Shown here: positions 24,916-36,000 of the stretch, piece after piece
How the letters are laid out: the number at the start of each line of letters is the position of its first letter
How positions within the stretch are numbered: the stretch's first letter is position 1
From: JACMLD01 sp044227095
GTDB taxonomy: Bacteria; Bacteroidota; Bacteroidia; Chitinophagales; Chitinophagaceae
Direction of reading: 5' to 3'
Assembly (NCBI GenBank): GCA_044227095.1
Contig: JBGAFV010000001.1
Coordinates: 2,294,001 to 2,358,000, forward strand
Length of the DNA: 64,000 bases
The notes under the pieces: model-generated
The model's input: the letters and a program-made list of their open reading frames with translations, nothing else
What the model was told of the DNA's origin: nothing
The model's database searches: none
Made by a program: the position numbers and the translations under genes

Positions 24916-27891
24916 ATGAAGAATACCAAAATCTTCATTACGAAAGCCTTACCAATAGGCTTTCTGCTGCTATTTTCGTTCTTTCAGGGTTTCTCTCAAA
25001 CAAAAACAATTACAGGAAAGGTTACTGATTCTAAAGATGGTTCTCCCATCGTAGGGGCTTCAGTACAACCTAAAGGTTCAAAAACTGGTACGTCTACTGG
25101 CGCAGACGGATCTTTTTCTATTAATGTTGCTAACACTGTTACAACACTTGTTGTAAGTTCTGTTGGTTTCGACCGCCAGGAAATTTCCATTTCGGGCACT
25201 ACAGCAAACGCAGTGCTGGTAGCAAGTAATGCTAACCTTAATGAAGTAGTTGTGATTGGTTATGGTACAGCCCGCAAAAAAGATTTGACTGGTGCTGTTT
25301 CATCCATTCAGGCTAAAAACTTTAATAAGGGAGTTATTTCTAGCCCTGACCAGTTGCTGCAAAGCAAGGTAGCTGGTGTGTTGGTAACAGTAAACAGCGG
25401 TGAGCCCGGTGCTGCTACAACAGTACAAATTCGTGGTACAACTTCACTAAGAGCAAACAGTAGCCCGCTATATGTGGTAGATGGTGTGCCTTTGGATGGC
25501 AGAAATGCAGAGCCAGGTAATGGTAATGGTGATGGTGCTACACCAAACTCTAACCCATTATTGTTCATTAACCCCAATGATATCGCATCTATCGACGTAT
25601 TGAAAGATGCGTCTTCTGCTGCTATCTATGGTAGCCGTGGCGCTAATGGTGTAATAGCTATCACTTTGAAAAAAGGATCATCTGGCCCAACTAAAATAGA
25701 CCTTAATGTTGGCGTTAGTGCATTTGCCGGTTACATGAAGCGTTTTGACGTATTAAAACGTGCTGATTTTTTGACTGCACTTACAAAATATGGTGCTGCT
25801 TCAACGCTTAACCTCGGTGGCAATGTGGATGCTATGAAAGATATTACCAGTAATAAACTTTCTTCTGGATATAACCTGGCGCTTAGCGGCGGTAATGAAA
25901 CCGGAAGATACCGTGCTTCTTTCTTTGCAAACAATGCCCAGGGTTTTGTAAAAGGTACAGGCCTTGAGAAATACATAGGTTCTTTTAACGGAACAGAAAA
26001 ATTGCTGGATAAAAAATTGACTTTAGATTTTAACCTGATTGCCGGTAGCGTACCGCACGATTTTGGTTATGTATTTAATACAACTGGTTCTGCTGGTAAC
26101 CTTATTAGTGCAGCGTTACAGTGGAACCCAACGCAGAACTATAAAGATGCAAACGGTTTATTTATTTCTCCATCAAATGGTACACCTAACCCAATGGCGC
26201 TGATTGATGGTGTGCATGATAAAGCGGTTACTACTACTATTTTGGGTAATATATCTGCAGCTTACAAAATTTTACCAAACCTTGAATACAAATTCCTATA
26301 CGCTATCAACCATAGCGAAGGTGGCCGTAAAGTAAATTACGAAGGCTGGTTACAGGGTAACAATGCTATTGCAGGTAAAGGCCTTGCTGCTATTGCAAAC
26401 GCAAAATTAAACTCTCAGACATTTACGCATACATTGAACTACAATGTAGACCTTACTAAAAAACTTCACCTTACTGCTTTGTTAGGTTATGAGTACTGGA
26501 AAAGTGATTTCAGTGTTGATGCACAATCTGCAAACACCTTCAATACTAACCTGACACAGACTACACGCATACCAATTCTGTATACATCTATTTTCCAGGA
26601 CGCAAAAATTCAAAACCTGCACCAGAGCTATGTTGACCCAACAATTGAGCTTCAGTCTTACTTTGCAAGGGGAATTTTTAGCTGGGATGAAAAATATTTG
26701 TTGACAGCTACAGTAAGACGTGATGGTTCCAGCAAATTTGGTGCGAACAACAAGTATGGTACATTCCCTTCTTTTGCAGCTTTATGGCGTGTAAACAACG
26801 AAAACTTCATGAAGGATAACCGCCTGTTCAGTAACCTTGCTGTAAGGGCATCATGGGGTATTACTGGTAGCCAGGAATTCCCTGCAGGTTCTTCATTGGA
26901 ACAATTTGCTTTCTCTTCTTACAATACAGCAGGACAGGTTAATGTGTTGAACCCGGATTTGAAATGGGAGCAAACTAAATCAACTAACATTGGTTTAGAC
27001 TTCGGTATAATGAAAGGACGTATATATGGTTCATTTGACTGGTATAACAAAAACACAACTAACCTGCTTTATCAAGGTCTTGCAATTCAACCAGCACCTG
27101 CTACTTCAGTTTGGTTAAACCTTCCAGCCAACTTAATCAACAAAGGATATGAAATTGCTATAGGTGCAACACTTATCCAGAAAAAAGATTTCAGCTTGGA
27201 TTTGGCTCTTAACTGGGCGCATAACAGTAATAAGCTTACCAACTTTACACAAGCTGGTATCTTGAGCGGTCAGATTAATGGTCAGGGTGTGAGTGGCTCG
27301 TTCTCAGAAATCATTACTAATAACCAGCCAATGCTTGCTTATTATCTTAAACCATTCCTTGGTTACGACCAAAGTGGCAACCAGAAAATTGGCGACAATC
27401 CTGCATTTTATGGCGACCCTAACCCACACAATATGTTTGGTGGTGGTTTAACTGTTCATTACAAGAAATTTGATGTTGTATTGAATGGTGGCGGTGCTTC
27501 TGGTTATTTGATTTACAACAATACTGCTACAAGCGTAACCAATATAGCAGGTATTTTACAGGGTAGAAATATTGACAAGAATGCATTTAATTCCCCTGAA
27601 AAAGCTTCAAGCGGTGTAGCTGCATCTCAGCGCTTCCTTGAAAAGGGCAATTACTTTAAATTACGCAATACAACCATTACTTATAACGCAGGTAACATTG
27701 GCAAATTTGTTAAGAACTCAAGCATTTATTTAACTGGGACCAACCTGTTTGTTATAACTAAATTCTCAGGATTTGATCCAGAAGTAAACATTGATAAGTC
27801 AAATGGCGGGTATCCCTCAAAATCTATTGAGTATATACCTTACCCAACTCCTCGTGTAATTACTCTTGGTGTTACCCTGTCATTATTTTAA
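24916..27891 (+). CDS. SusC/RagA-family TonB-linked outer-membrane transporter
   Basis: 991 aa. Signal peptide (about 1-27, ending FSQ), a carboxypeptidase-regulatory-like domain (about 30-105, ITGKVTDSKDGSPIVGASV), the SusC linker LNEVVVIGYGTARKKDLTGAVSSI, a plug domain (about 115-235, PDQLLQSKVAGV, IRGTTSLRANSSPLYVVDGVP, LKDASSAAIYGSRGANGVIAIT) and a 22-strand barrel ending in ITLGVTLSLF with a C-terminal Phe. With SusD it imports large oligosaccharides or peptides using TonB energy. A 551-nt upstream region carries a structured leader; susD starts 20 nt downstream. The specific substrate is inferred only from the GH9 gene further on. Confidence 0.96.
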   Translation: MKNTKIFITKALPIGFLLLFSFFQGFSQTKTITGKVTDSKDGSPIVGASVQPKGSKTGTSTGADGSFSINVANTVTTLVVSSVGFDRQEISISGTTANAVLVASNANLNEVVVIGYGTARKKDLTGAVSSIQAKNFNKGVISSPDQLLQSKVAGVLVTVNSGEPGAATTVQIRGTTSLRANSSPLYVVDGVPLDGRNAEPGNGNGDGATPNSNPLLFINPNDIASIDVLKDASSAAIYGSRGANGVIAITLKKGSSGPTKIDLNVGVSAFAGYMKRFDVLKRADFLTALTKYGAASTLNLGGNVDAMKDITSNKLSSGYNLALSGGNETGRYRASFFANNAQGFVKGTGLEKYIGSFNGTEKLLDKKLTLDFNLIAGSVPHDFGYVFNTTGSAGNLISAALQWNPTQNYKDANGLFISPSNGTPNPMALIDGVHDKAVTTTILGNISAAYKILPNLEYKFLYAINHSEGGRKVNYEGWLQGNNAIAGKGLAAIANAKLNSQTFTHTLNYNVDLTKKLHLTALLGYEYWKSDFSVDAQSANTFNTNLTQTTRIPILYTSIFQDAKIQNLHQSYVDPTIELQSYFARGIFSWDEKYLLTATVRRDGSSKFGANNKYGTFPSFAALWRVNNENFMKDNRLFSNLAVRASWGITGSQEFPAGSSLEQFAFSSYNTAGQVNVLNPDLKWEQTKSTNIGLDFGIMKGRIYGSFDWYNKNTTNLLYQGLAIQPAPATSVWLNLPANLINKGYEIAIGATLIQKKDFSLDLALNWAHNSNKLTNFTQAGILSGQINGQGVSGSFSEIITNNQPMLAYYLKPFLGYDQSGNQKIGDNPAFYGDPNPHNMFGGGLTVHYKKFDVVLNGGGASGYLIYNNTATSVTNIAGILQGRNIDKNAFNSPEKASSGVAASQRFLEKGNYFKLRNTTITYNAGNIGKFVKNSSIYLTGTNLFVITKFSGFDPEVNIDKSNGGYPSKSIEYIPYPTPRVITLGVTLSLF

Positions 27892-27911
27892 TTATTAAAA
27901 ATCGATTGCAA

Positions 27912-29573
27912 ATGAAACCGAATAAATTGATAATTGGAGTGATTTGCCTCGCGACTGTAGTAGGTAGTTGTACCAAGCTAAACGAGTCACTCAATAGTTC
28001 TCTTACAAACGCACAGACAGCCAATGCCCTTGGTTCACAAGGTGTGGCACTCTTGCTACAAGCTGCTTATGCAGATGTTGGCGGTCCTTTTACCGCACAA
28101 GACCTTGTATTCTCTCTACAGGAGAATGCAACTGACGAATCTCTCGTTCCTACACGTGGTGGTGACTGGGATGATAACGGTGTTTGGAGAGTAGTTCACA
28201 ACCATACATGGAATGCAGATCACGGCCAGGTGTTGAACGTGTTCAACGGCCTGAACAAATTGAACTTTGATGCTACCAACGTATTGGCGTTTAGTCCTTC
28301 AGCAGGACAGGCAGCAGAAGCTAAATTCCTCCGTGCCCTTTCTCTTTATTTTTTGCTGGATCTTTATAACCAGTACCCATTCCGTAATCCAGGTGAAAAC
28401 CTGTTGAATGCTCCTGCTGTTAAAACTGGAGCAGAAGCTTCTAAGTTTATTCTTGATGAACTTACAGCAGCAATGCCTAACCTGCCAACAACTGGCGGCC
28501 CAAGCATTGCTACACAGGATGCGGCAAAAGTACTGATGATGAAAGTTTACCTTAACCGTGGAATGTTTGCTAACCGTACTGCTCCAACTTTTGATGCAGC
28601 AGATATGGCGCAGGTAGTTACACTGGGCAACCAGATTATCAGCAGCGGTAAATATACTTATGCAACAGAATACTTCAATAACTTCATCGCTGGCAACAAC
28701 GGTGGACCGGAGTCAATTTTTGCTTATCCTAACACCTCTGGTGTAAGTGCAAACAACAGTGGTATCAATGGCCGCTGGTGTATGACTACTCACTACAATT
28801 CTAACAAATCTAAAGCACCTAATGCTGGTTGGAATGGTTTCTCTACAATTGGAGATTTTTACAACAGCTTTGGTGTATCAACTCCAATGGTAGGTGTAAC
28901 TGGTTTTGGTACTGATAAATCTGGTCTTTATAAAGATACAGCAGTAGACAAACGTATTGGTGGCAGGTATTATACTGGTCTTACTAACGTAATTGGTATG
29001 AAACCAGGTTTCCTTATCGGACAGCAATACGATGCAGATGGTACAGCACAAAAAGACAGAAAAGGTGCTCCTTTGGCTTTCGATCCAACCATCGCACCTA
29101 CAATGATTGAAACTGGTACCAACCTTGAAGTAACTGGTATCCGTGTTATAAAATATGTTCCTGATGTTGCTTCTGGCGATTATTGGGGTGGCCCTGCTGG
29201 TAACTATGTACAGATTTTCCGTTATGCTGATGTGGCATTGATGGTTGCAGAAGCTAAAATGAGATCTGGTACAGATGCTGCCGGAGCACTTGCGTTGTTA
29301 AATGGATTGCGTACTGCACGTGGCGCATCTACTTATGCTACTTTGCCACCGCTTGTTAATACAGCTAATGTAGACGATCCAAATACATTCTTAGCAGAAC
29401 GTGGCCGTGAACTTTACTGGGAAAGCGTTCGTCGTACAGACTTACTCCGTTTTGGTGTGTTTAACACATTATGGCAGTATAAACCCGCAGATAATGCTAA
29501 ATACAATGTATTCCCGATTCCAACAGCGGCTTTGGCCAGCAATCCAAACCTTAAACAGAATCCCGGATACTAA
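27912..29573 (+). CDS. SusD/RagB-family nutrient-binding lipoprotein
   Basis: 553 aa from the ATG at 27912, which gives a lipoprotein signal (MKPNKLIIGVICLATVVGSC) with lipid-attachment Cys20. The TPR-like helical SusD fold is seen in AEAKFLRALSLYFLLDLYNQYPFR, and the conserved C-terminal blocks RYADVALMVAEAKMRSG, ALALLNGLRTARG and FLAERGRELYWESVRRTDLLRFG are present, ending FPIPTAAL ... LKQNPGY. It forms the lid over the SusC barrel at the cell surface. A strong terminator-like hairpin follows 30 nt after the stop codon. Confidence 0.96.
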   Translation: MKPNKLIIGVICLATVVGSCTKLNESLNSSLTNAQTANALGSQGVALLLQAAYADVGGPFTAQDLVFSLQENATDESLVPTRGGDWDDNGVWRVVHNHTWNADHGQVLNVFNGLNKLNFDATNVLAFSPSAGQAAEAKFLRALSLYFLLDLYNQYPFRNPGENLLNAPAVKTGAEASKFILDELTAAMPNLPTTGGPSIATQDAAKVLMMKVYLNRGMFANRTAPTFDAADMAQVVTLGNQIISSGKYTYATEYFNNFIAGNNGGPESIFAYPNTSGVSANNSGINGRWCMTTHYNSNKSKAPNAGWNGFSTIGDFYNSFGVSTPMVGVTGFGTDKSGLYKDTAVDKRIGGRYYTGLTNVIGMKPGFLIGQQYDADGTAQKDRKGAPLAFDPTIAPTMIETGTNLEVTGIRVIKYVPDVASGDYWGGPAGNYVQIFRYADVALMVAEAKMRSGTDAAGALALLNGLRTARGASTYATLPPLVNTANVDDPNTFLAERGRELYWESVRRTDLLRFGVFNTLWQYKPADNAKYNVFPIPTAALASNPNLKQNPGY

Positions 29574-29602
29574 GAATAAAATTTTGCAATTGCTAAACAA
29601 AC

Positions 29603-29628
29603 AAAAGGCCATTTCAACATGGCCTTTT
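29603..29628 (+). terminator. Terminator-like hairpin between susD and the first FG-GAP gene
   Basis: AAAAGGCCAT (29603-29612), loop TTCAAC, ATGGCCTTTT (29619-29628), followed by a further T-rich run. Perfect 10-bp stem. Downstream genes follow on the same strand with no other obvious promoter, so it may be partial, setting lower expression of the lipoprotein genes than of susCD. Confidence 0.8.
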
Positions 29629-29656
29629 GTTATTTTTGAAGTGCAACGATGACCTA

Positions 29657-32600
29657 ATGAATATAGTGAAGCCTGTACAACTGTTTTTTTTCGCTTTTAC
29701 TTTATTGCTTTTTTCCTGTCACGAAAAAGAATCAACACCAACGGTGCTGTTTCAGTTAATGGACAGTACAGGTATTGATTTCAATAACAAAGTAGTAGAT
29801 CAGCAAATAGACAACAGTTTTCTTTTCCGCAATTTTTATAATGGCGGCGGCGTAGCTATTGGAGATATTAATAACGATGGACTGGCGGATATATTCATGA
29901 CATCTAACATGGGCCAGAACAAACTTTATCTCAATAAAGGCAATTTTAAGTTTGAAGACATTACTACTGCAGCATCAATAAGACAGGACTCTATGTGGAG
30001 TACCGGTGTAATGTTTGTAGATATTAATAACGATGGCTGGCTGGATATTTATGTTTGCAACTCCGGCCATATGAGCAATGGCAACCGGCGCAATAAACTT
30101 TACATCAACAATCACAACCTCAGCTTTACCGAAGCTGCACATCAATACGGCCTTGATGTTTCAGCATATACCACCCAGGTATCTTTTTTTGATTATGATA
30201 ACGATGGTGATTTGGATTGTTTTATGATAAACAACAGTCCCATCCCTGTAAATACTTTAAAAAATTCTAACCGCAGAGATTTGCCAGATTCTGCCTGGAA
30301 CGTAAGCCCATTCCTGAAAGGCGGAGGCGACCATATGTTCCGTAACGAAGATGGCCATTTTACAGAAGTTACACAAAGCATCGGCATACATGGATCTCTG
30401 ATAAGTTTTGGATTAGGCGCTTCGGTAGGAGATATTAACGGTGATGGCTACCCGGATATCTATGTATCCAATGATTCTTATGAAAGGGATTATTTGTACA
30501 TCAATCAAAAAAATGGAACATTTAAAGATGAACTGGAGCAATGCATGGGCCATACCAGCTTTTCTTCTATGGGTACAGACCTTGCAGATATTAATAACGA
30601 TGGGTACCCGGATATTTTTTCTACAGACATGCTGCCGGGAGATGATTACAGGTTAAAAACACTAGGCGCATTTGATAATATTGATTTATACAACAGCAAA
30701 CTCAAAGCTGGTTTTTACCGGCAGTTTATGCAAAACTGTCTTCACATAAATAACCGTAATGGCCAATTTATGGAAGTGGCCAATTTTAGTGGCGTACAGG
30801 CTACAGACTGGAGCTGGGGCGCATTGATGTTTGATGCAGACAATGATGGACTGAATGATCTCTATGTATGCAATGGCGTAAACAAAGATGTAACCAATCT
30901 CGACTTCATGGATTTTTTTGCAGACACAGTAATGCAGAGAATGGTATTGGAGCACAAAAAGGATAGTGTTGAAAGGTTGCTGGATCATATACCTGTAAAT
31001 GCCGTGCCCAATAAAGCGTATAAGAATATGGGCAACCTGCAGTTTACAGATGCTACAAAAACATGGGGTTTTAATACAGGTTCATTCTCTAATGGCGCCG
31101 CATATGGTGATCTTGATAATGACGGCGATCTTGACCTTGTAGTGAACAATGAAAACATGCAGGCGTTTGTGTATAAAAACCAGGCAAGAGAACAAAACCA
31201 GAATAATTATATCGCCCTTCAGCTTAAAGGTGATGCCAAAAATACTTTTGCTATAGGCACGCAGGTAAAAGTTTTTGCCGGTAACCAAATATTAAGCCGC
31301 GAACTTGTTCCAAGCCGCGGGTTTCAATCTTGCATGGACAGTAAACTGCTGATAGGCTTAGGCAAAATTACTACCATAGATTCTATGGTTATCCGCTGGC
31401 CAAATCGTACGTATTCTGTATTTCATAACCCTGCAATTAACCATGTATTGAAATATTCACAGTTGGAATCTCCTGTTGTAAAATATAATGAAACTGAAAC
31501 AATGCAACCTGTTTTGCAGGAGCTTCCCAATAATTTTGAGAAACACCAGGAAGACGGCTATATAGATTTTTATTACGAAAGAAATATTCCTGAACTGCTT
31601 TCTCGTGAAGGCCCACATGCAGCAGTGGGTGATGTTAATGGCGATGGGCTTGATGATGTATATATAGGTGGCGCTGCAGGACAGGCAGGACAATTATACC
31701 TGCAAACAAAAGACGGTGGATTTGCAAAAAAAACAGAAAAAGTATTTGACGAGTTTGCATCTTTTGAAGATGTGGCTGTATTATTTTTTGACGCTGATAA
31801 AGATGGTGATTTAGATCTTGTTATTGGCCCTGGCGGAAATAACCAACCACCCAATAGCAGGGAAATACAAATGCGGTTATACAAGAACGATGGGAAAGGA
31901 AATTTTGAAATAGACGCTGCTGCATTTCCAATGAATGATGCGGATATAGCAACACTTGTTGCAGGTGATTTTAACAACGATGGTTTTACAGATTTGTTTG
32001 CAGGTGCCGGCAATACGCCCCGCGATTATGGTGTTGCTCCCGCAAGTATGATATTGTTAAACGATGGTCATGGACATTTTACCAATTTAAGTACAGGTAA
32101 AAACAAAGACATTGCAAACATGGGCATGGTAAAAGCAGCTGTTTGGGCCGATGTAATGGGAAATGGAAAGCAACAACTTGTGGTAGCAGGACAGTGGATG
32201 GCGCCTCGAATTTTTTCTTTTGAAGGAGATCGCTTTATAGAAATAAAAACCAATCTTAATAAATTTTTTGGATGGTGGCGTTGCATAACCGCAACCGATG
32301 TAAATGGAGACGGAAAAACAGATCTGGTAATGGGAAATGTTGGAGAGAATTTTTATCTCCGCCCGGATTCAGCGCATCCAGTAAAATTATTCATTGCCGA
32401 TTTTGATAAAGGCAATGATCAGAACGAAAAAATACTGACAAGAACTTATGAAGGAAAAGACGTACCGGTTTTCTTAAAACGTGAAATGACAGATCAGTTT
32501 CCTATTCTTAAAAAGCAGAACCTTAAGCATGCAGAATATGCAAACAAAACGGTTCAGCAGCTTTTTGGTGCTGAACTGATTGCCAAAGCGGATATGAAGC

Positions 32601-32974
32601 TTTTCAATTTTTGCAGTTCCATTGTTGCTATTAATTTGGGCAATGGGCAATTTAGTATTGAAAAACTTCCGCTGGAAACGCAGCTCTCTTCGCTTAACAG
32701 TGTACTGCCAATTGAACTGAACGGGAAAAATGTATTATTAACTGGCGGCAATGATTTTGATTTTCAACCGCAATTTGGTTGCCTGGATGCAAATTACGGA
32801 CAGGTGCTGCAGAATAATGGCAAAGGTGTATTTACATGTTTGGATCAACGCAAATGCGGATTGGCCATTCGTGGTGCAGTACGTGATATGAAACTGATAG
32901 GCACTAAAAAAGGAAAACGTATATTGATATTGCAGAATGATGATAAACCCATACTGTTACAAGTTAAACAGTAA
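29657..32974 (+). CDS. FG-GAP/VCBS-repeat lipoprotein with ASPIC/UnbV domain (CRTAC1-like), copy 1
   Basis: 1105 aa from the ATG at 29657 (an earlier in-frame start at 29627 lies in the terminator). Lipoprotein signal MNIVKPVQLFFFAFTLLLFSC with acidic residues soon after the Cys, a possible surface-export signal. I count at least 11 Ca2+-binding loops of the form D-x-[DN]-x-DG-x-x-D (DINNDGLAD, DYDNDGDLD, DVNGDGLDD and others) in two clusters, each expected to build an integrin-like beta propeller, with an UnbV/ASPIC domain between them (about 490-575, VIRWPN). Likely surface binding protein; the ligand is unknown. It lies 83 nt after susD and 59 nt before copy 2. Confidence 0.88.
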   Translation: MNIVKPVQLFFFAFTLLLFSCHEKESTPTVLFQLMDSTGIDFNNKVVDQQIDNSFLFRNFYNGGGVAIGDINNDGLADIFMTSNMGQNKLYLNKGNFKFEDITTAASIRQDSMWSTGVMFVDINNDGWLDIYVCNSGHMSNGNRRNKLYINNHNLSFTEAAHQYGLDVSAYTTQVSFFDYDNDGDLDCFMINNSPIPVNTLKNSNRRDLPDSAWNVSPFLKGGGDHMFRNEDGHFTEVTQSIGIHGSLISFGLGASVGDINGDGYPDIYVSNDSYERDYLYINQKNGTFKDELEQCMGHTSFSSMGTDLADINNDGYPDIFSTDMLPGDDYRLKTLGAFDNIDLYNSKLKAGFYRQFMQNCLHINNRNGQFMEVANFSGVQATDWSWGALMFDADNDGLNDLYVCNGVNKDVTNLDFMDFFADTVMQRMVLEHKKDSVERLLDHIPVNAVPNKAYKNMGNLQFTDATKTWGFNTGSFSNGAAYGDLDNDGDLDLVVNNENMQAFVYKNQAREQNQNNYIALQLKGDAKNTFAIGTQVKVFAGNQILSRELVPSRGFQSCMDSKLLIGLGKITTIDSMVIRWPNRTYSVFHNPAINHVLKYSQLESPVVKYNETETMQPVLQELPNNFEKHQEDGYIDFYYERNIPELLSREGPHAAVGDVNGDGLDDVYIGGAAGQAGQLYLQTKDGGFAKKTEKVFDEFASFEDVAVLFFDADKDGDLDLVIGPGGNNQPPNSREIQMRLYKNDGKGNFEIDAAAFPMNDADIATLVAGDFNNDGFTDLFAGAGNTPRDYGVAPASMILLNDGHGHFTNLSTGKNKDIANMGMVKAAVWADVMGNGKQQLVVAGQWMAPRIFSFEGDRFIEIKTNLNKFFGWWRCITATDVNGDGKTDLVMGNVGENFYLRPDSAHPVKLFIADFDKGNDQNEKILTRTYEGKDVPVFLKREMTDQFPILKKQNLKHAEYANKTVQQLFGAELIAKADMKLFNFCSSIVAINLGNGQFSIEKLPLETQLSSLNSVLPIELNGKNVLLTGGNDFDFQPQFGCLDANYGQVLQNNGKGVFTCLDQRKCGLAIRGAVRDMKLIGTKKGKRILILQNDDKPILLQVKQ

Positions 32975-33033
32975 ATAAAGATTCAACAAACAGAAGCATG
33001 CTTTAGTACAAGCAGGCTGAGTAAAAAGAGTAA

Positions 33034-36000
33034 ATGAGTTTTTTAAAAAGATATTCGCCTGCATATTTATTGATTGTATTGCTTGCAATATTTGCCTGCA
33101 ATAATAAAAACCAGGATAGCATTACAGCTGCGCCTATGTTTGAGTTACTGGAAAGCAAACAAACCGGCCTTGATTTTACAAACCAACTATCGCCATCAGA
33201 CAGTTTCAATATATTCCAGTATATGTATTTTTATAATGGTGCTGGTGTTGGTGCTGGAGATTTTAATAATGATGGTAAAATAGATTTATTTTTTGCCAGC
33301 AACCAGGGCCTCAATAAAATTTATCTTAACCAGGGCGGTTTAAAATTTAAAGACGTTACAAAAGAAGCTGGTATACCCGAAGATGGAAGATGGAGCACTG
33401 GTGTAAGTGTAATAGATATTAATAATGATGGTTTGCTGGATCTATACATTTGCCGGGTAGGAAATTTTGAAAGCCTTCACGGAAAAAATCAACTGCTTGT
33501 TTGCAAAGGCATCAACAAAAACGGCGTTCCTTTTTTTGAAGATGAAGCCCAGCAATACGGACTTGATTTTTCCGGCTTCAGCACACAAACTGTTTTTTTT
33601 GATTATGACAATGATGGTGATCTCGATCTGTTACTTGTAAATCATTCAGTACACCAGAACGGAAATTTTGCTCCTCGTAAAAATTTTTTAGGAACCTACA
33701 ATGAATTAAGCGGCGATAGGTTTTATAGAAATGATAATGGTCACTTCACAGACGTAACCAAAGCTACAGGCATTAACAGTTCTGCCATTAGCTACGGGCT
33801 TGGTGTTTGTGTATCTGATATAAATCTAGACGGATGGCCGGATATTTATATTGGCAATGATTTTCACGAGAATGATTATCTCTACATCAACCAAAAAGAC
33901 GGAACATTTAAAGACGAGGGCGCAAATGCTATGATGCATACCAGCCAGTTTTCTATGGGCGTTGATGTATCTGATGTTAATAATGATGGCTATCCCGAAA
34001 TTATTTCTATGGATATGCTTCCCCAGGATCCTTATATTTTAAAACGATCACTGGGTGAAGATAACTTTGATTTGTTTTATGAAAAGATTGGTTACGGTTA
34101 CCACTACCAGTATACCCGCAACAACCTGCAAATTAACAGGCGCAATGGCCAGTTTTCTGAAGCTGGTTTATACGCTGGTGTAGCAGCTACAGACTGGAGC
34201 TGGTCTCCACTCTGGATGGATTTTGATAACGATGGGGTAAAAGATCTTTTTATTTCCAACGGTATTCCTAAAAGGCTTAATGATATTGATTATGTAAACT
34301 TCATCACCAATGAAGAAATACAAACCAGGATAAAGGCAGATAAGGTAGATGAGAAGCAGGTAACAGCGCAGGAAAATTTTCCGCAGATAAAATTACCCAA
34401 TAAGTTTTACAGGAATACGGGCAATGTAAAGTTTGCAGATTGTGCAGACCTTATTAAAAACAGTAAAGCCACTTATTCTAACGGCGCAGTATATGCGGAT
34501 TTTGACAACGATGGAGACCTTGATATTGTGGTAAATAATATTGATGATCCGGTAATGCTGTATGAAAACCATTCCAACGATAAAAAAGACAAATCCTATT
34601 TTGAACTGAAACTGAAAGGCCCGGAAAAAAATAGCAATGCTATTGGTGCAAAATTGTTGCTGTTTGCCAATAATGAAATAAGGGTGTATGAAAAAAGTCC
34701 GGTAAGAGGTTTTTTATCCAGCATGGAAATACCCGTTCATATTGGTACAGACAAAACAAAAATTGATTCAATGTTTGTAGTATGGCCCGATAATAGTTTT
34801 GAAAAAATCACTGCATTGGCCGATACGCTTACAGAAATTGCATACAAAAAAGGATTACCTTCTTTTAATTATAAGCTAATTACTGAATTCCGGAAAAACC
34901 CCACAACGCCAGTTCGTGATATAACCCGTCAAACAGGCCTTGAATATATGCACCATGAAAACTTTTTTCATGAGTTTGACCGTGAACCATTGATACCACA
35001 TATGCTTTCTACAGAAGGGCCGGGCATGGCAATAGCAGATATAAACCGTGATGGATTAGATGATGTTTTTATCGGCGCTTCACGTTATGGTAAACCTGCA
35101 GTTTTTTTACAGCAAACCAATGGCCGGTTTTTAAAGAGCAACCAGCCTGCGCTTGATCTTGATAGCAATTACGAAACTGTGTCTGCATGTTTTGCAGATA
35201 TTAATCACGATGGTAATCCGGATTTGGTACTGGCAAGTTCGGGTAATGAGTTTTATGGACAGGATGAACACAATTCACCACATGCTTATCTAAATGATGG
35301 CAAGGGAAATTTTGCTAAGAAGCCAGATGCATTTGATACCATGTACCTAACTGCTTCCTGCGTAGTCCCTTGTGATTTTGATGGCGATGGTAACATAGAT
35401 TTATTTATTGGCGGAAGGGCAGTGCCGTGGGAGTATGGCCAAACACCAACATCTTATTTATTAAAGAACGATGGGCGTGGACATTTTACAAACGTAACAG
35501 AACAATTAGCTGCCCCGCTTGCACATATTGGTTTTGTAACGAATGCTGTTTGGTGCGATTTGGATAATGATAAAAAGAATGATCTTATACTTTCGCTGGA
35601 GTGGGGCGGCATAACCGCATTTATGAATACGGGGTCCGGCTTTCAACAAAAAAAATTAACAGATAAATCCGGTTGGTGGAATTTTGTTTTGCCAGTTGAT
35701 CTAAATGCTGACGGGCATATAGACTTTGTTTGCGGCAACCTCGGTCTTAACAGCAGGCTTACGGCGTCTGTTGAACATCCTGTAAAGTTGTATTATAACG
35801 ATTTTGACGACAATGGAAAGAAAGAACAGTTGCTCACTTATTTTATAAATGACCGCGAACTTCCTTTTGCCAACATTGCAGAAATACAAAAGCAAATGCC
35901 AGGGCTTAAAAAGAAGTTTCTATATGCCAGTAATTTTGCCAAAGCATCTTTACAGGAGCTTTTTACTTCGGAAAAGCTCAACAGTTCAACTGTATGGAAA

